Origin: BMS3BBIN04 sp964552465
GTDB taxonomy: Bacteria > Electryoneota > Electryoneia > Electryoneales > Electryoneaceae
Assembly: GCA_964552465.1 (NCBI GenBank)
Contig: CAZKGR010000006.1
Span: forward strand, 75,437-139,436
DNA: 64,000 nt
Direction: 5' to 3'
The position numbers were made by a program, and so were the translations under genes. The notes under the pieces are model-generated. The model was not told the origin of the DNA. It saw only the letters and a program-made list of their open reading frames with translations, and searched no databases. Of this stretch, positions 1-9,244 are shown one piece after another. The stretch's first letter is position 1; each line of letters begins with the position of its first letter.

Positions 1-43
1 GACCTTCCTCCAGCAGGCGCGTGTGATCTTTATCGTGGACTAG
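1..43 (+). CDS. 3' end of an upstream gene (partial)
   Basis: An open frame enters from the left edge and ends at TAG 41-43, reading TFLQQARVIFIVD. The stop overlaps the TAGGAG ribosome-binding site of the next gene, the arrangement expected of two co-transcribed genes. Only 13 codons are visible, so no family can be named. Confidence 0.4.
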   Translation, partial: TFLQQARVIFIVD

Positions 44-52
44 GAGTTGAAG

Positions 53-1198
53 ATGAAACGCTATTCAATGGTTCTGCTTGTTCCTGTTTTGATGTTGCTG
101 GTCGCCTGTGGTCCAAAACCTGAACGCAGTGAATCGGTACTGGACAATCCGGAATATCACGTTAGTCAGGGCTTGAAACTGCTCGACAACGGTCAGCTCG
201 CTGAAGCGGAAGCTGAATTCGTGCGAGCAAACGAGCTCGATCCTGATTACGCACATGCATATAGCGGAATCGCGTTGGTGCGTGCGCATCAGGGCCAATT
301 TGACGAAGCAGAAGATCTCGCGGACGAAGGTGTTAGCGAGGCGAAGAAAGATCCATTCACTCGCGCTGCGCGTGGACGTGTGATGAGCCTCGCGACCGAA
401 GCGGGCAAGTATGATGATGATATTGATGACGAATTCGAGAAAGCAACCGAACTCGATCCCGACTATGACTTGGCTTGGTACTGGTGGGGACTGGCGAAAC
501 GGCGAGCGTGGTTGTTCCATGAAGCAGGGGAGAAGTTCGCTCTGGCCATCGAATTACGCGGCGCGTGGTCGGCAGAGGCGAATGAAGCATATGCTGAAGT
601 GCAGAGTATCATGCGCGCAGCCCCGGGCAGCCGTGTCGGAACCAAGATCGCGCAGGCGGATACGTTGACTCGTGCAGACTTGGCGGTTCTGTTTCTTGAA
701 GAGATGAAGCTGGCGGAAGTGCTGGAACGGAACGACGTTTCCATGTTGCCGCCACTCTATGTTGCTCCAGCAGATCCGACTAAACTACCGGAAGACCAGC
801 CATTGACGGATGCCCAGGCTGCTGCTGACATACGTGGTCACTGGGCTCAGACATGGATTATTCAGATCATCGAACTCGGTGTTATGGAAGTCGGCCCGGA
901 TCGCAACTTCTATCCAGATCAACCGGTGACACGTGGAGAGTTTGCACTATTCCTGCAGAACATTCTGGCAACGGTGATGCGTGACGAAACTCTGACGACC
1001 AGATATATTGGCGAAACAACCCGGTTCCGCGACATGCGCAGCGGAACGGCAACTTACAACGCTGCGGCACTTTCGGTGGATCGTGGATTCATGGATGCCG
1101 GGATCACTGGCAAGTTTGATCCACAGGGAACGGTTCGCGGATCAGAAGCGCTTCTGAGTATTCGTTCATTCCAGGATCATCTGGACTATGATTTTTAG
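53..1198 (+). CDS. TPR and S-layer-homology (SLH) lipoprotein
   Basis: Predicted envelope lipoprotein of 381 residues. The first 19 residues form a lipoprotein signal ending in LVAC (Cys19), so the mature N-terminus should be lipid-anchored. Residues about 35-190 carry TPR-like repeats (LLDNGQLAEAEAEFVRANEL, then DPDYAHAYSGIALVRAHQG and a diverged DPDYDLAWYWWGLA). The C-terminal half holds SLH-type motifs: DIRGHWAQTWIIQIIELGV with FYPDQPVTRGEFALFL, then a weaker FRDM...FDPQGTVRGSEALL. SLH modules usually bind cell-wall or S-layer polysaccharide, so this may tie the outer membrane to the wall while its TPRs bind a partner (inference). ATG 53 was chosen because TAGGAG lies six bases upstream; a TTG two codons earlier would crowd that site. 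The gene is isolated from the minus-strand genes that follow by a tRNA unit. Confidence 0.8.
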   Translation: MKRYSMVLLVPVLMLLVACGPKPERSESVLDNPEYHVSQGLKLLDNGQLAEAEAEFVRANELDPDYAHAYSGIALVRAHQGQFDEAEDLADEGVSEAKKDPFTRAARGRVMSLATEAGKYDDDIDDEFEKATELDPDYDLAWYWWGLAKRRAWLFHEAGEKFALAIELRGAWSAEANEAYAEVQSIMRAAPGSRVGTKIAQADTLTRADLAVLFLEEMKLAEVLERNDVSMLPPLYVAPADPTKLPEDQPLTDAQAAADIRGHWAQTWIIQIIELGVMEVGPDRNFYPDQPVTRGEFALFLQNILATVMRDETLTTRYIGETTRFRDMRSGTATYNAAALSVDRGFMDAGITGKFDPQGTVRGSEALLSIRSFQDHLDYDF

Positions 1199-1273
1199 GT
1201 ACGCGGCGCGTAAGTATCGGCACTGTCAAGACATAGCAAATAGTGCTCTGTGGCTGGGTAGCTGTTTGATCTC

Positions 1274-1302
1274 TTGACACAGCCGGACCTATTGCTTACA
1301 CT
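1274..1302 (+). promoter_or_regulatory. Sigma-70-type promoter of tRNA-fMet
   Basis: A perfect -35 box TTGACA (1274-1279) is followed after exactly 17 bases by TACACT (1297-1302), 4/6 to TATAAT. The expected start near 1309 lies about five bases before the mature tRNA 5' end, so a short leader would be trimmed by RNase P. Confidence 0.75.
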
Positions 1303-1313
1303 TGGTGATTCGA

Positions 1314-1390
<77 letters not shown>

Positions 1391-1391
1391 G

Positions 1392-1427
1392 AAACAGGCT
1401 TTCGGATTTTCCGAAAGCCTGTTTTTA
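1392..1427 (+). terminator. Rho-independent terminator after tRNA-fMet
   Basis: Perfect 15-bp stem (1392-1406 with 1410-1424), three-base loop, then a T run. It lies two bases after the tRNA CCA. It also sits just past the 3' end of the converging minus-strand gene and may serve both. Confidence 0.9.
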
Positions 1428-1453
1428 TTTGTATTTAGTTGCGATGCAGCTCC

Positions 1454-4400
1454 TTATCGAACCAGCACGATCTTTCGCACTTCATCCAGCTTTCCGGGAA
1501 TCACCGCTCGCACGAAATAAACCCCGCTTGCAAACGATTGCCCATCCACAACAACAGATTGATACCCAGCAGCTACCTGATCAAGTTTGGAGGTTTGTAC
1601 ACGCTGCCCAACTATGTTGAAGACATCAACTTGCAAGTTCGCTGTTGCTGGCAACCCGATAGCGACAGTTGTAGTAGGATTGAACGGATTCGGATAGATA
1701 CTCGCTACGCTGAACTCGTCCGGAATACCCGCGAATCTCTGATCCAGAATGTTCAAATAAGGTTCAACATGGAAACTGAAATCTTCGATGCAAGCCACAG
1801 TATCAGTTCCGGAGATAGCGTTGATTCTCCAAGTTACCAACCACCAGTCTTCCCACTCATCCAGCAGGACATGATCGAGCAGATTGAGTGCTAGATCTGA
1901 TTGTTCAAGTTCATCCATCGAGAAAGTCGTGTCAATCAGATCGCCGATTTCCACTTGCAGGTTGATTGAATAAGAAACGTCCTCGTTTGGATCGGGATCA
2001 ACAGAATCCTCCCAGGAGAACAACAAATCGCTGATCTCTTCGTTGTTCAGCGTGTCGCTATTGATTGGGACCAAGAGGTTAAAAGCACTCGGAGGTTCTG
2101 GCACCTGAACGATGAAACTCCAGGGTGTGTCCCCGTGATCAGGCCAAGTTGTGTTTCCTGCCTGATCCTGAACGCGCACACGCCAGTACAACGTTGAATT
2201 ATCCGGAAGCTCATCCAGCTCATCCTCTACAACTGGTTGAGTTTCTGCTATTTCTTCAATGGATTCGGCTGAAACAGCCTTGGATCTTGACCTATCAGCC
2301 TTGTTGGTTCGTTGTCGCTTAAACAACCTGAAATCGTGTGATGGAATCTCATTTGGAAATGAAGGTTCGAGAAGCGTCAGCAAATCAGTGATCGTGAAGA
2401 ACGTGTCAGCAACCACAGCCTGATTCAGTGGATTGAATACGTTTGCGTCATCCGACCATTCGACTACATAGCTGAGCGTATCCAACGGATCCGGGTCGGT
2501 TGCTGGTAGCCATGAAACGGTGACAGTGTCTGTTTCGACTGTCGCACCATCTTCCGGTAAACTAAGCTCAAAGGTGGATGGGTCTTCTTGTAAATAAACG
2601 AGGAAATTGCGTCCATCTTCGCCTGGATTTGCCCAGGCCGTCTGACCGTACAGGTTTGTCGTCTGAACACGCCAGTATACCGGGAGATCATCCGGAAGTT
2701 CATCCATTTCGTCATAATACATTTGCTGCCAGATGACATCTCCAATCTCATATTGGTTTTCATTTGTGCTTATGGAAATCGAGTCAGTGAAGTCCGGATG
2801 AGCAGACCATTGCACGTTATAGATCCAATCATCAAGCGTGAACATGGTGGCAATTCGATCTGCGACATAAGCTGCGTTAAAAGCGACCAGCAGACCATCG
2901 TCTTCGCTAAGGTTTTCGATTCCGATGGTAGCGTCCGCAAGTCCACCCGTCATGCTCTTGTATTGGAATTTGATTCGGCCGTCAGCGTACAGGATCACCT
3001 GGAACGTATACAACCAATCCGCATGGCCGTATTGACGGCAATCATCCCACTGGACGATAAACATATTGCCTGAGGCCTGATAGTAGATGTTGCCCCGCAC
3101 GTTGGGGCGTAGATCCATCCACCAAGGTGCAATGATGCCAGCGGGTCCATCTTCACTGGGAATGGTGTAGTGATTGTAATCGTTGTCTGCTTCACCAAAG
3201 TGGATGTTGCCGTTACTGCTGATAACGACAGCAAAGTAGGAGTCACCGTAATATGTGAATGGGAAAGGCAGCATCACGGTCTCCGTGCCGTCATCAATGT
3301 CTGACACCGTGGATAGCGTGCCGGATTCACTGATCTCGATCCAATAATAGAGCGGACCACCGGGTTCCTCGTTGTCAATCCACACATGTCCAAAGTCGTC
3401 CGGACCGCCGTGGTTGTCTATTGCTGCCCAGCCTTCTCCACCATGTGAGGATGAGCCCTTTGGTTCGTGTGTCATCTGCTCTGACAAGATGTCGAGGCGT
3501 GCTTGAGTGTGGGGCAGTGGTTTGTTGGCATCACTGTTGTCACGTCGAGAAAATGTGATGTCCTCAGGAACAGACCATGAGACCTCAACGGTATCTTCGT
3601 CAATCCACGCGCCATCATCAGGCGCCAGTAGTGAGAAGTTTGGAACCAGACGCTCCCATACGAAGAACTTCCACACATCTTCACATTCTGTTGTATCCGC
3701 CTCGTCGTATGCGAGTACCTTCCACCAGTAGGTAGTATTTATTTGCAGATTATCAACAACATAGCTTGTGTCGGTGGTATACATCGTATCAGCATTATCA
3801 AAACCACCGTTATCAGCAATAATCGGGATGTAGCTAATCTCGGCACCAGGGTTTTCTTGGCTGAATGAGGAGTTCCAGACGAGTGTGGCACTCTGCGCAT
3901 CCCAAAGTGTTCGCCGGTCAATTGGAGAAGCCAGTTCGAAAGGCGCTGGTGGCAGTGTATGCCAGGTGACAAGGGATCGAGTTTCATTTGCCCATGTACC
4001 GGCTGTGTTTCTGTCGGTTGCACGCACAGTCCAGTAATAGGTCACGCGATTTCTCAAATTGGATAAATCAACCGTCGTGTCTGCTAGACTATCCGCGCCC
4101 TGGGGAATCCAGGCAGTGGATAAGTCAAGTAATGTGTCCACCCAAACATCATAGTGAGGCACATCATACAAGTCCGGATCCGTAGTCGATTCCCATACAA
4201 GTGTAGTATCGAGTGTGAAACAGGTGTCGCCTTCCAAGGGACTAATCAGGGAAAATGGAAGCGGAGGTTGGTCACCCTCGGATGTAGTCGCGCGAATGGT
4301 TTCGGTCAGATCACCGGCCTGTCCGAAAATATCGATGCCGCGTAACCGGAATCCATAATCCTGATTGAACTCGAGACCAGTAAGTTGAGTGAAGCTGATA

Positions 4401-5920
4401 TTCTGGCCGACCAGGTCGCCGTCATTCGCTGCAGACCATAGCAGGTTGGTTGTGTCGATTTCGGCGTCCGTACCGTAGAACATCTGGTACTCAGCGAAGT
4501 TGGGGTCCAGAGACAAACCACTCCAGGTTAATTCAACAAAATCGTCTGCAGCATAGAAGACCGAAATGTCTGTTGGAGTTGTTGGTGGATCAATGTCTTG
4601 CGGATTTACTACATCGTTCACATAAGCGATCAACGCATCTGACGCAGATTCATAGTATCTCAGCATCGCATCCCAGTTAGATTCCGTTGGCGGGATTGTG
4701 CCATCATAGTAGTTGTCTTCTATGTACCCAGCGTCAGCAACTGCATATGGCAACTCATCAAATTCGACGTGTACCCAGCGGTCAAACGCCTCAAATCTGT
4801 TCACGCCTTGAGCGCAAGCTGCCATCTGCGGGCTATCTGGATAACCAGATAGTGGCACGTTGGTCGATATTTCAATACCTGATTCCAAATGATGCAAACC
4901 ATATCCTCGCCAGACGGCGAAGTAATTGCCAACAGTAACCTCTGCTTGCCCTTCAATTGAATAGTCTGCCGGGACGACTGTGGTTGGTGCGAAATTGACC
5001 CAATCGTAGCCCATTCCTGATATATCGCGGCCTGGACGGTTTGGATAGCCATCAACTGAGCCACCGCTGATCTGAATGGTCGGTTCACCACCGTGTGACT
5101 CTGTGTCATAGCTGTGCAATTGTATGGTCAGATCACGTTGATCTTGCGAGCGTATTAAGTCAACGAAGAACTCAGTGAACCACTGTACTGGTAAATCACC
5201 GTTTCGTGAGGGATCTGAAAGTGAGCGAGAGTTGTTGTAGTCTTGACCTTCCACCCACATGACTTCGCGTCCGGTCCCATGGATTGACAGTGCGCCCAGA
5301 CTTCCATCAAGAAAGAGGTCAGTTGTCAATGGAACACAGATATAGTCGTCATTTACATGTACAACTTGTGCATGCGCCCATGGAGCGTCTGCCTGCGGGT
5401 TAATTATGAACAACCCCCAGCCTTTATCGAAGCTGCCAGTAACGTCATCATCAGGTCCTGCATAAAAACCGGTATCTATGTAGGACTCGTTCAGGAGTTC
5501 GCGGAGCATACGGTAGGTGTCGCCTGTCTCGGTGTCTTCAAAATAGACGACTTCATAAGGGATGCTGTTCAGATCAAGCAGCGCTTGAGCCTGCGTGGGT
5601 TCGTCGCTCCATAGATATCCAAACACTTGTCGCCAAAGTTGGCGTGTGGCAGGGATATCCTCAGTGATCAGCTCAAAGCTACCAAAGCCGTTTGTTTGAG
5701 GATCGAGTCGGAAAGGGCAATGGACATTGTAGCCACCTTCGACTGCCTGGCCCTCAACGGTGTGGGAAATCCAGTTATCGTAACTGGCGGCCGGTTCATC
5801 TCCCAGGATGAAGGATCTTAGGGAACCCGTCTCGTTTATCTGTGCGTTCACCGGGATAGAATTGAAATATGCAAGCAGGATCATCCCCAGCATTGCGAAC
5901 AACCAGGGTGAACACCTCAT
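1454..5920 (-). CDS. Giant secreted multi-FN3 protein with type IX sorting domain
   Basis: 1488-residue surface or secreted protein. The signal peptide ends in VNA with Gln next. Residues about 30-430 form a domain I cannot assign; it contains SIHGTGREV and later IQLHSYD, a histidine/glutamate spacing that recalls zinc amidohydrolase or carboxypeptidase folds (inference only). Fibronectin-III/Ig-like repeats fill about 440-1390. One is interrupted by a roughly 250-residue insertion with a nidogen/GEVED-like block (FTYYGDSYFAVVISSNGNI, IIAPWWMDL, YTFQVILYADGRIKFQY). A second, basic insertion carries FKRQRTNKADRSRSK. The C-terminus (IYPNPFNPTT ... GQRV ... SGVYFVR) is a type A sorting domain of type IX secretion. 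AGGAG lies seven bases before ATG 5920. It is 132 bases downstream of the radical SAM gene. Substrate and catalytic activity are unknown. Confidence 0.85.
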   Translation of the reverse strand: MRCSPWLFAMLGMILLAYFNSIPVNAQINETGSLRSFILGDEPAASYDNWISHTVEGQAVEGGYNVHCPFRLDPQTNGFGSFELITEDIPATRQLWRQVFGYLWSDEPTQAQALLDLNSIPYEVVYFEDTETGDTYRMLRELLNESYIDTGFYAGPDDDVTGSFDKGWGLFIINPQADAPWAHAQVVHVNDDYICVPLTTDLFLDGSLGALSIHGTGREVMWVEGQDYNNSRSLSDPSRNGDLPVQWFTEFFVDLIRSQDQRDLTIQLHSYDTESHGGEPTIQISGGSVDGYPNRPGRDISGMGYDWVNFAPTTVVPADYSIEGQAEVTVGNYFAVWRGYGLHHLESGIEISTNVPLSGYPDSPQMAACAQGVNRFEAFDRWVHVEFDELPYAVADAGYIEDNYYDGTIPPTESNWDAMLRYYESASDALIAYVNDVVNPQDIDPPTTPTDISVFYAADDFVELTWSGLSLDPNFAEYQMFYGTDAEIDTTNLLWSAANDGDLVGQNISFTQLTGLEFNQDYGFRLRGIDIFGQAGDLTETIRATTSEGDQPPLPFSLISPLEGDTCFTLDTTLVWESTTDPDLYDVPHYDVWVDTLLDLSTAWIPQGADSLADTTVDLSNLRNRVTYYWTVRATDRNTAGTWANETRSLVTWHTLPPAPFELASPIDRRTLWDAQSATLVWNSSFSQENPGAEISYIPIIADNGGFDNADTMYTTDTSYVVDNLQINTTYWWKVLAYDEADTTECEDVWKFFVWERLVPNFSLLAPDDGAWIDEDTVEVSWSVPEDITFSRRDNSDANKPLPHTQARLDILSEQMTHEPKGSSSHGGEGWAAIDNHGGPDDFGHVWIDNEEPGGPLYYWIEISESGTLSTVSDIDDGTETVMLPFPFTYYGDSYFAVVISSNGNIHFGEADNDYNHYTIPSEDGPAGIIAPWWMDLRPNVRGNIYYQASGNMFIVQWDDCRQYGHADWLYTFQVILYADGRIKFQYKSMTGGLADATIGIENLSEDDGLLVAFNAAYVADRIATMFTLDDWIYNVQWSAHPDFTDSISISTNENQYEIGDVIWQQMYYDEMDELPDDLPVYWRVQTTNLYGQTAWANPGEDGRNFLVYLQEDPSTFELSLPEDGATVETDTVTVSWLPATDPDPLDTLSYVVEWSDDANVFNPLNQAVVADTFFTITDLLTLLEPSFPNEIPSHDFRLFKRQRTNKADRSRSKAVSAESIEEIAETQPVVEDELDELPDNSTLYWRVRVQDQAGNTTWPDHGDTPWSFIVQVPEPPSAFNLLVPINSDTLNNEEISDLLFSWEDSVDPDPNEDVSYSINLQVEIGDLIDTTFSMDELEQSDLALNLLDHVLLDEWEDWWLVTWRINAISGTDTVACIEDFSFHVEPYLNILDQRFAGIPDEFSVASIYPNPFNPTTTVAIGLPATANLQVDVFNIVGQRVQTSKLDQVAAGYQSVVVDGQSFASGVYFVRAVIPGKLDEVRKIVLVR

Positions 5921-6052
5921 TCAAAACTCCTAGCAAAGAACAGTTGAATCCTTTGCCCGAAGTATACGAGATGAAATGAAGGGATGCGCAGCTTACGAGC
6001 GAAAAATGTAAATCCAAAGACCGGAGAACATGCAGATGAGGAGGTAGTCAGA

Positions 6053-7180
6053 CTACAGCTTTTGTTTCTTTGCGTATACAGTATGCAGCCCTTCCGTGCA
6101 GTTGGCACACATGTCAGGTCGGTTTCCAGTCAGGATACGCTGCCGGAACTCTCTGTATTCAGGAGAGCCCCAAATTGTAGTGAAGCCATCGTCGATGGCG
6201 TTTCCGAGAATGAAGTCCCCGTCCTTGTCAAAGCAGCAAGGAACAACGGTCCCATCCCATTGCACAACAGCACTGCCATAAATACGGGCGCAGAACGGTC
6301 GTTTCATTCGTTTCAGCACCCATGCGCCGTCCTTTAACACATAGCGTCTGAGCTTCGGGTCACTCGGCAGCCATTTTTCACCCTCTGCCTTATCAAACGC
6401 CTCCAACTGGGCAGTCTTGAAGACGACTTCGTTCACGCCCCATTCTTTGGCAAGACTGAGCGCTTCATCTCGTTCATGCAGATTGTGTTTGAATAACAAG
6501 AATTGCCAGCTCAGAATGGGAAAATGTAGATTGAGTTTGCTTTTAATCTCGGCGACATTCCTCACGCCCGTTTCTACTTTTTCCCACTTTCCGCCGACTC
6601 GATATTGGACATGGCTTTCAGCAGAAGCGCCATCAAGCGAGAGAATACACGTGTGCAAACCGGAACGGACGACCGCTTCAGCAATACGAGTTTTAGCCAG
6701 CGGTTCCACGTTGGTTGACATGATAACCCGGGTACCGGCCTGGGTGGCGTGCCGAATGATACCAGGTGTGTCTGAATTCACCAGCGGCTCGCCTTGATTC
6801 CAGAGTTGTAGCAGGGTGGGGGCGGGAGTGATGTTGTCGTAAAGCAAACGGAAGCGCTCAAGTGTCAACCTGCCATTTGGACGGCTGAGTTCGCCACGTC
6901 CAGTCGGGCAATGTGGGCATTTCAATTGACACGCGGTTGTTGGCTCGATCATCAGCATCGTTGGCAATCCCCATACGTGGGGACGTCGAGTTATAGCTGA
7001 GGTCAATACAGCACCACTTATCTTGCAGAAGTTGATGATCTGGGAAAGTGTTGGCCTTGTCCTGGGTTTAAGTGGTTCGAGTTCATGCCAACGCGTAGGA
7101 TTCCCATCAGTGACTGTCTCGGCTTGGCTCAACTCGGTGGACATCGATAGGCTAGTTGACATCGATGATCTCAACTTCAT
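6053..7180 (-). CDS. Radical SAM/SPASM domain protein
   Basis: 375-residue cytoplasmic radical SAM enzyme. The CX3CX2C cluster motif is CQLKCPHC (Cys84, 88, 91). The C-terminal SPASM region has Cys residues in PFCARIYG, VVPCCFDKDGD and DMCANC, expected to bind auxiliary Fe-S clusters. Enzymes of this architecture modify peptides or carry out other C-H chemistry; the substrate cannot be read here. The start is uncertain: ATG 7180 overlaps the end of the cyclotransferase gene by 29 bases, while in-frame ATGs at 7162 and 7144 (from a short MST repeat) are equally possible and none has a good ribosome-binding site. No candidate precursor peptide is visible next to it. Confidence 0.85.
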   Translation of the reverse strand: MKLRSSMSTSLSMSTELSQAETVTDGNPTRWHELEPLKPRTRPTLSQIINFCKISGAVLTSAITRRPHVWGLPTMLMIEPTTACQLKCPHCPTGRGELSRPNGRLTLERFRLLYDNITPAPTLLQLWNQGEPLVNSDTPGIIRHATQAGTRVIMSTNVEPLAKTRIAEAVVRSGLHTCILSLDGASAESHVQYRVGGKWEKVETGVRNVAEIKSKLNLHFPILSWQFLLFKHNLHERDEALSLAKEWGVNEVVFKTAQLEAFDKAEGEKWLPSDPKLRRYVLKDGAWVLKRMKRPFCARIYGSAVVQWDGTVVPCCFDKDGDFILGNAIDDGFTTIWGSPEYREFRQRILTGNRPDMCANCTEGLHTVYAKKQKL

Positions 7181-7961
7181 AGAGTCGGGGCCAGTATTTC
7201 CCTGTCAAATACAGTTTTCCAGTATTTGAGTCGTGTGCAATGCCATTCAACACCTCAGAACGTATTTCTTCAGAGGTTTCATCGAGCAGGCCTTCAAGGT
7301 AGATCCAGGCACTAATCTCACCCGTATCAGGATTGATACGTGCAATCAGATCTGTGGGCAAGATATTTGCGAAGATTTCACCGTCGATGTATTCAAGTTC
7401 GTTCAGACCGTTTACGACGCCGTCTCGATCCCAGACCGGGACTGTTTTCACTACACGGTAGCTCAGTGGATCAATGAATTTCAGCTCAGCATTGCCATTA
7501 CTCATGATCAGGTGCGTTCCATCATGTGTAATTCCCCAGCCTTCGCCCTCATAGAAGAATTCGCCTGAACGTTCGAAACTGTCCAGATCATAGATGTAGC
7601 AAATGCCGCTGCGCCAAGTGAGTTGATAGATCTTTCCATCAAAGATGGTGATTCCTTCACCAAATGCCATTTCCGAAAGGTCGATCTGCTTCAGTACATC
7701 ACCAGTAGCAAGGTCTACCAGGCGCAAATTGGAGCTGCCAAAATGACCAGTACCCTCATAGAGAATTCCCTCGTGGATGACCAATCCCTGGGTGAAAGCT
7801 GTGGCATCGTGTGGAAAACTGTTAATTACATCATAGCTTTGAACCGGCGAACCCCTGAAATTGGAAGGAATGCCACCGAATTGAGCAAATCCCGTATCTG
7901 AAAGGCTCACAAGGAGGCTTAATACGAGCAGGGTGATGGTGAATTGTGTTGTTCTATTCAT
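7152..7961 (-). CDS. Glutaminyl-peptide cyclotransferase (beta-propeller type)
   Basis: Periplasmic enzyme that cyclises N-terminal Gln to pyroglutamate with loss of ammonia. 269 residues with a signal peptide ending GFA, itself followed by Gln. The family pattern is clear: SFPHDATAFTQGLVI, LYEGTGHFGSSNLRLVDL, FGEGITIFDGKIYQLTW, GEGWGITHDG, VNGLNELEYIDGEIFANI and LNGIAHDSNTGKLYLTGKYW. This is the plant/bacterial propeller class, not the zinc-dependent animal class. It lies six bases after the anSME-like gene and overlaps the next radical SAM gene, so the three are probably one operon. Many secreted proteins in this window have Gln right after their predicted signal peptide, and these are natural candidate substrates. 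Confidence 0.9.
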   Translation of the reverse strand: MNRTTQFTITLLVLSLLVSLSDTGFAQFGGIPSNFRGSPVQSYDVINSFPHDATAFTQGLVIHEGILYEGTGHFGSSNLRLVDLATGDVLKQIDLSEMAFGEGITIFDGKIYQLTWRSGICYIYDLDSFERSGEFFYEGEGWGITHDGTHLIMSNGNAELKFIDPLSYRVVKTVPVWDRDGVVNGLNELEYIDGEIFANILPTDLIARINPDTGEISAWIYLEGLLDETSEEIRSEVLNGIAHDSNTGKLYLTGKYWPRLYEVEIIDVN

Positions 7962-7967
7962 ATGAAA

Positions 7968-9122
7968 TCAAATCCCGAATTTCGCCATACGTTGTTGTGT
8001 CTTCCAGCGTTCCGCAAGTTCTGTCAATCGCTCATCTGCGTGTTCGAAGAACATCTTCATTGACAGGCAAAAGTGGTTACTACCATTGTCTTCAGGGTCT
8101 TGCAGACGATCTTTCGTACAACCACCATAGCAATACTTCAACCATTTGCAATCTTCACACTCTTGTGGAAAATCCGCCTTGAGACGTCCGAACTCAGTCT
8201 GTTTAACTGAGTTAAGCATCTCCAACACATTTTCCTGCATGATGTTGCCGAGCTTCCAGTCTGGCTCAACGAAGAAGTCACATGAGTAAACATCACCGTT
8301 GTATTCAATAACCGTATAAGTTCCGCATTCTGGTTGCAGGTTGCAATCCGGAGGATCAATGCCAACGTATGAATGGAATACTGAGTCGAAGAAACGGATC
8401 GTTGTCTGTTTCTTTCCAGCCTCGAAGTCCTTGTGCCATAAGTCGAAGTTTTTTATCAGAAATTGTCCGTATGCTTCTGCCGAGACCGAATAACTGGCGG
8501 CCTTTGTAGGATCCTCTGGGTCGCGTTCAACGCAGGGAATAAACTGCATGTAAGTCAAGCCGAGATCACGCAAATACGTGTATATCTCCTCAGCGTGCTG
8601 GGCTGAATAATCAGTTATCACCGTAAGTGCATTCGTCGCGACGCCACGGTCCAGCAAGCGATGTGCAGCATCGACTACTTGCTTCCATGACCCTTTTGTC
8701 GGGCTCTGCTTGCGGTAGTAGTCGTGGACGTGTTGCGGACCGTCCAGCGACAGTCCGACGAGAAACTTGTATTTATCGAGGAATTGTACCCATTTACGAC
8801 CGATGAGCAGGCCGTTGGTCTGTAGTCCGTTGCCCACAATTTGCCTGCGGCCGTACTTCTGCTGAAACTCGACTACCTTCTCGAAGAAGGGGAGACCCAT
8901 AAGGGTAGGTTCGCCACCCTGCCAGCCGAATGTTATCTGTTGCCCGGCAGCACTCATAACCTGCTTGACAAGTTCTTCAAGCACGTTTTCATGCATTCGA
9001 TGGCGAGTGTGTGCGCTGAATAGATCGGCCTTCTTCAGGTAAAAGCAATAGCTACAGGCCATGTTACAATCGGGGCCTGCAGGCTTTACCAGAACGGCAT
9101 GCAGCGGTTTTCGGGTGTTCAT
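7968..9122 (-). CDS. Anaerobic sulfatase-maturase-like radical SAM enzyme
   Basis: 384-residue radical SAM/SPASM protein of the anSME family, which oxidises a Cys or Ser of a target protein to formylglycine without oxygen. The cluster motif CNMACSYC gives Cys19, Cys23 and Cys26. Other family signatures are FGWQGGEPTLMGLPFF, GNGLQTNG, VGLSLDGP and the C-terminal Cys set (YSCDFFVEP, QECEDCKWLKYCYGGC). No sulfatase is encoded in the window, so its target is elsewhere or is not a sulfatase. First gene of the small cluster shared with the cyclotransferase and the second radical SAM gene; it starts 122 bases after the SUMF1-type operon ends. Confidence 0.9.
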   Translation of the reverse strand: MNTRKPLHAVLVKPAGPDCNMACSYCFYLKKADLFSAHTRHRMHENVLEELVKQVMSAAGQQITFGWQGGEPTLMGLPFFEKVVEFQQKYGRRQIVGNGLQTNGLLIGRKWVQFLDKYKFLVGLSLDGPQHVHDYYRKQSPTKGSWKQVVDAAHRLLDRGVATNALTVITDYSAQHAEEIYTYLRDLGLTYMQFIPCVERDPEDPTKAASYSVSAEAYGQFLIKNFDLWHKDFEAGKKQTTIRFFDSVFHSYVGIDPPDCNLQPECGTYTVIEYNGDVYSCDFFVEPDWKLGNIMQENVLEMLNSVKQTEFGRLKADFPQECEDCKWLKYCYGGCTKDRLQDPEDNGSNHFCLSMKMFFEHADERLTELAERWKTQQRMAKFGI

Positions 9123-9244
9123 CTTTTGCCGATATCGCGTGAGCCAGATAGGATCAGTAGGTATACCGTAACATATAGGTCACAGGTTCCGAGCGCGAAT
9201 GTACTACAATCGAAGAGTCAACCGGTATTCTACGCAGTAACGTC

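Noticed and set aside
5921..6052. RiPP precursor peptide beside the radical SAM gene
   Set aside because: No small frame with a ribosome-binding site or leader/core pattern was found here or in 9123-9244.
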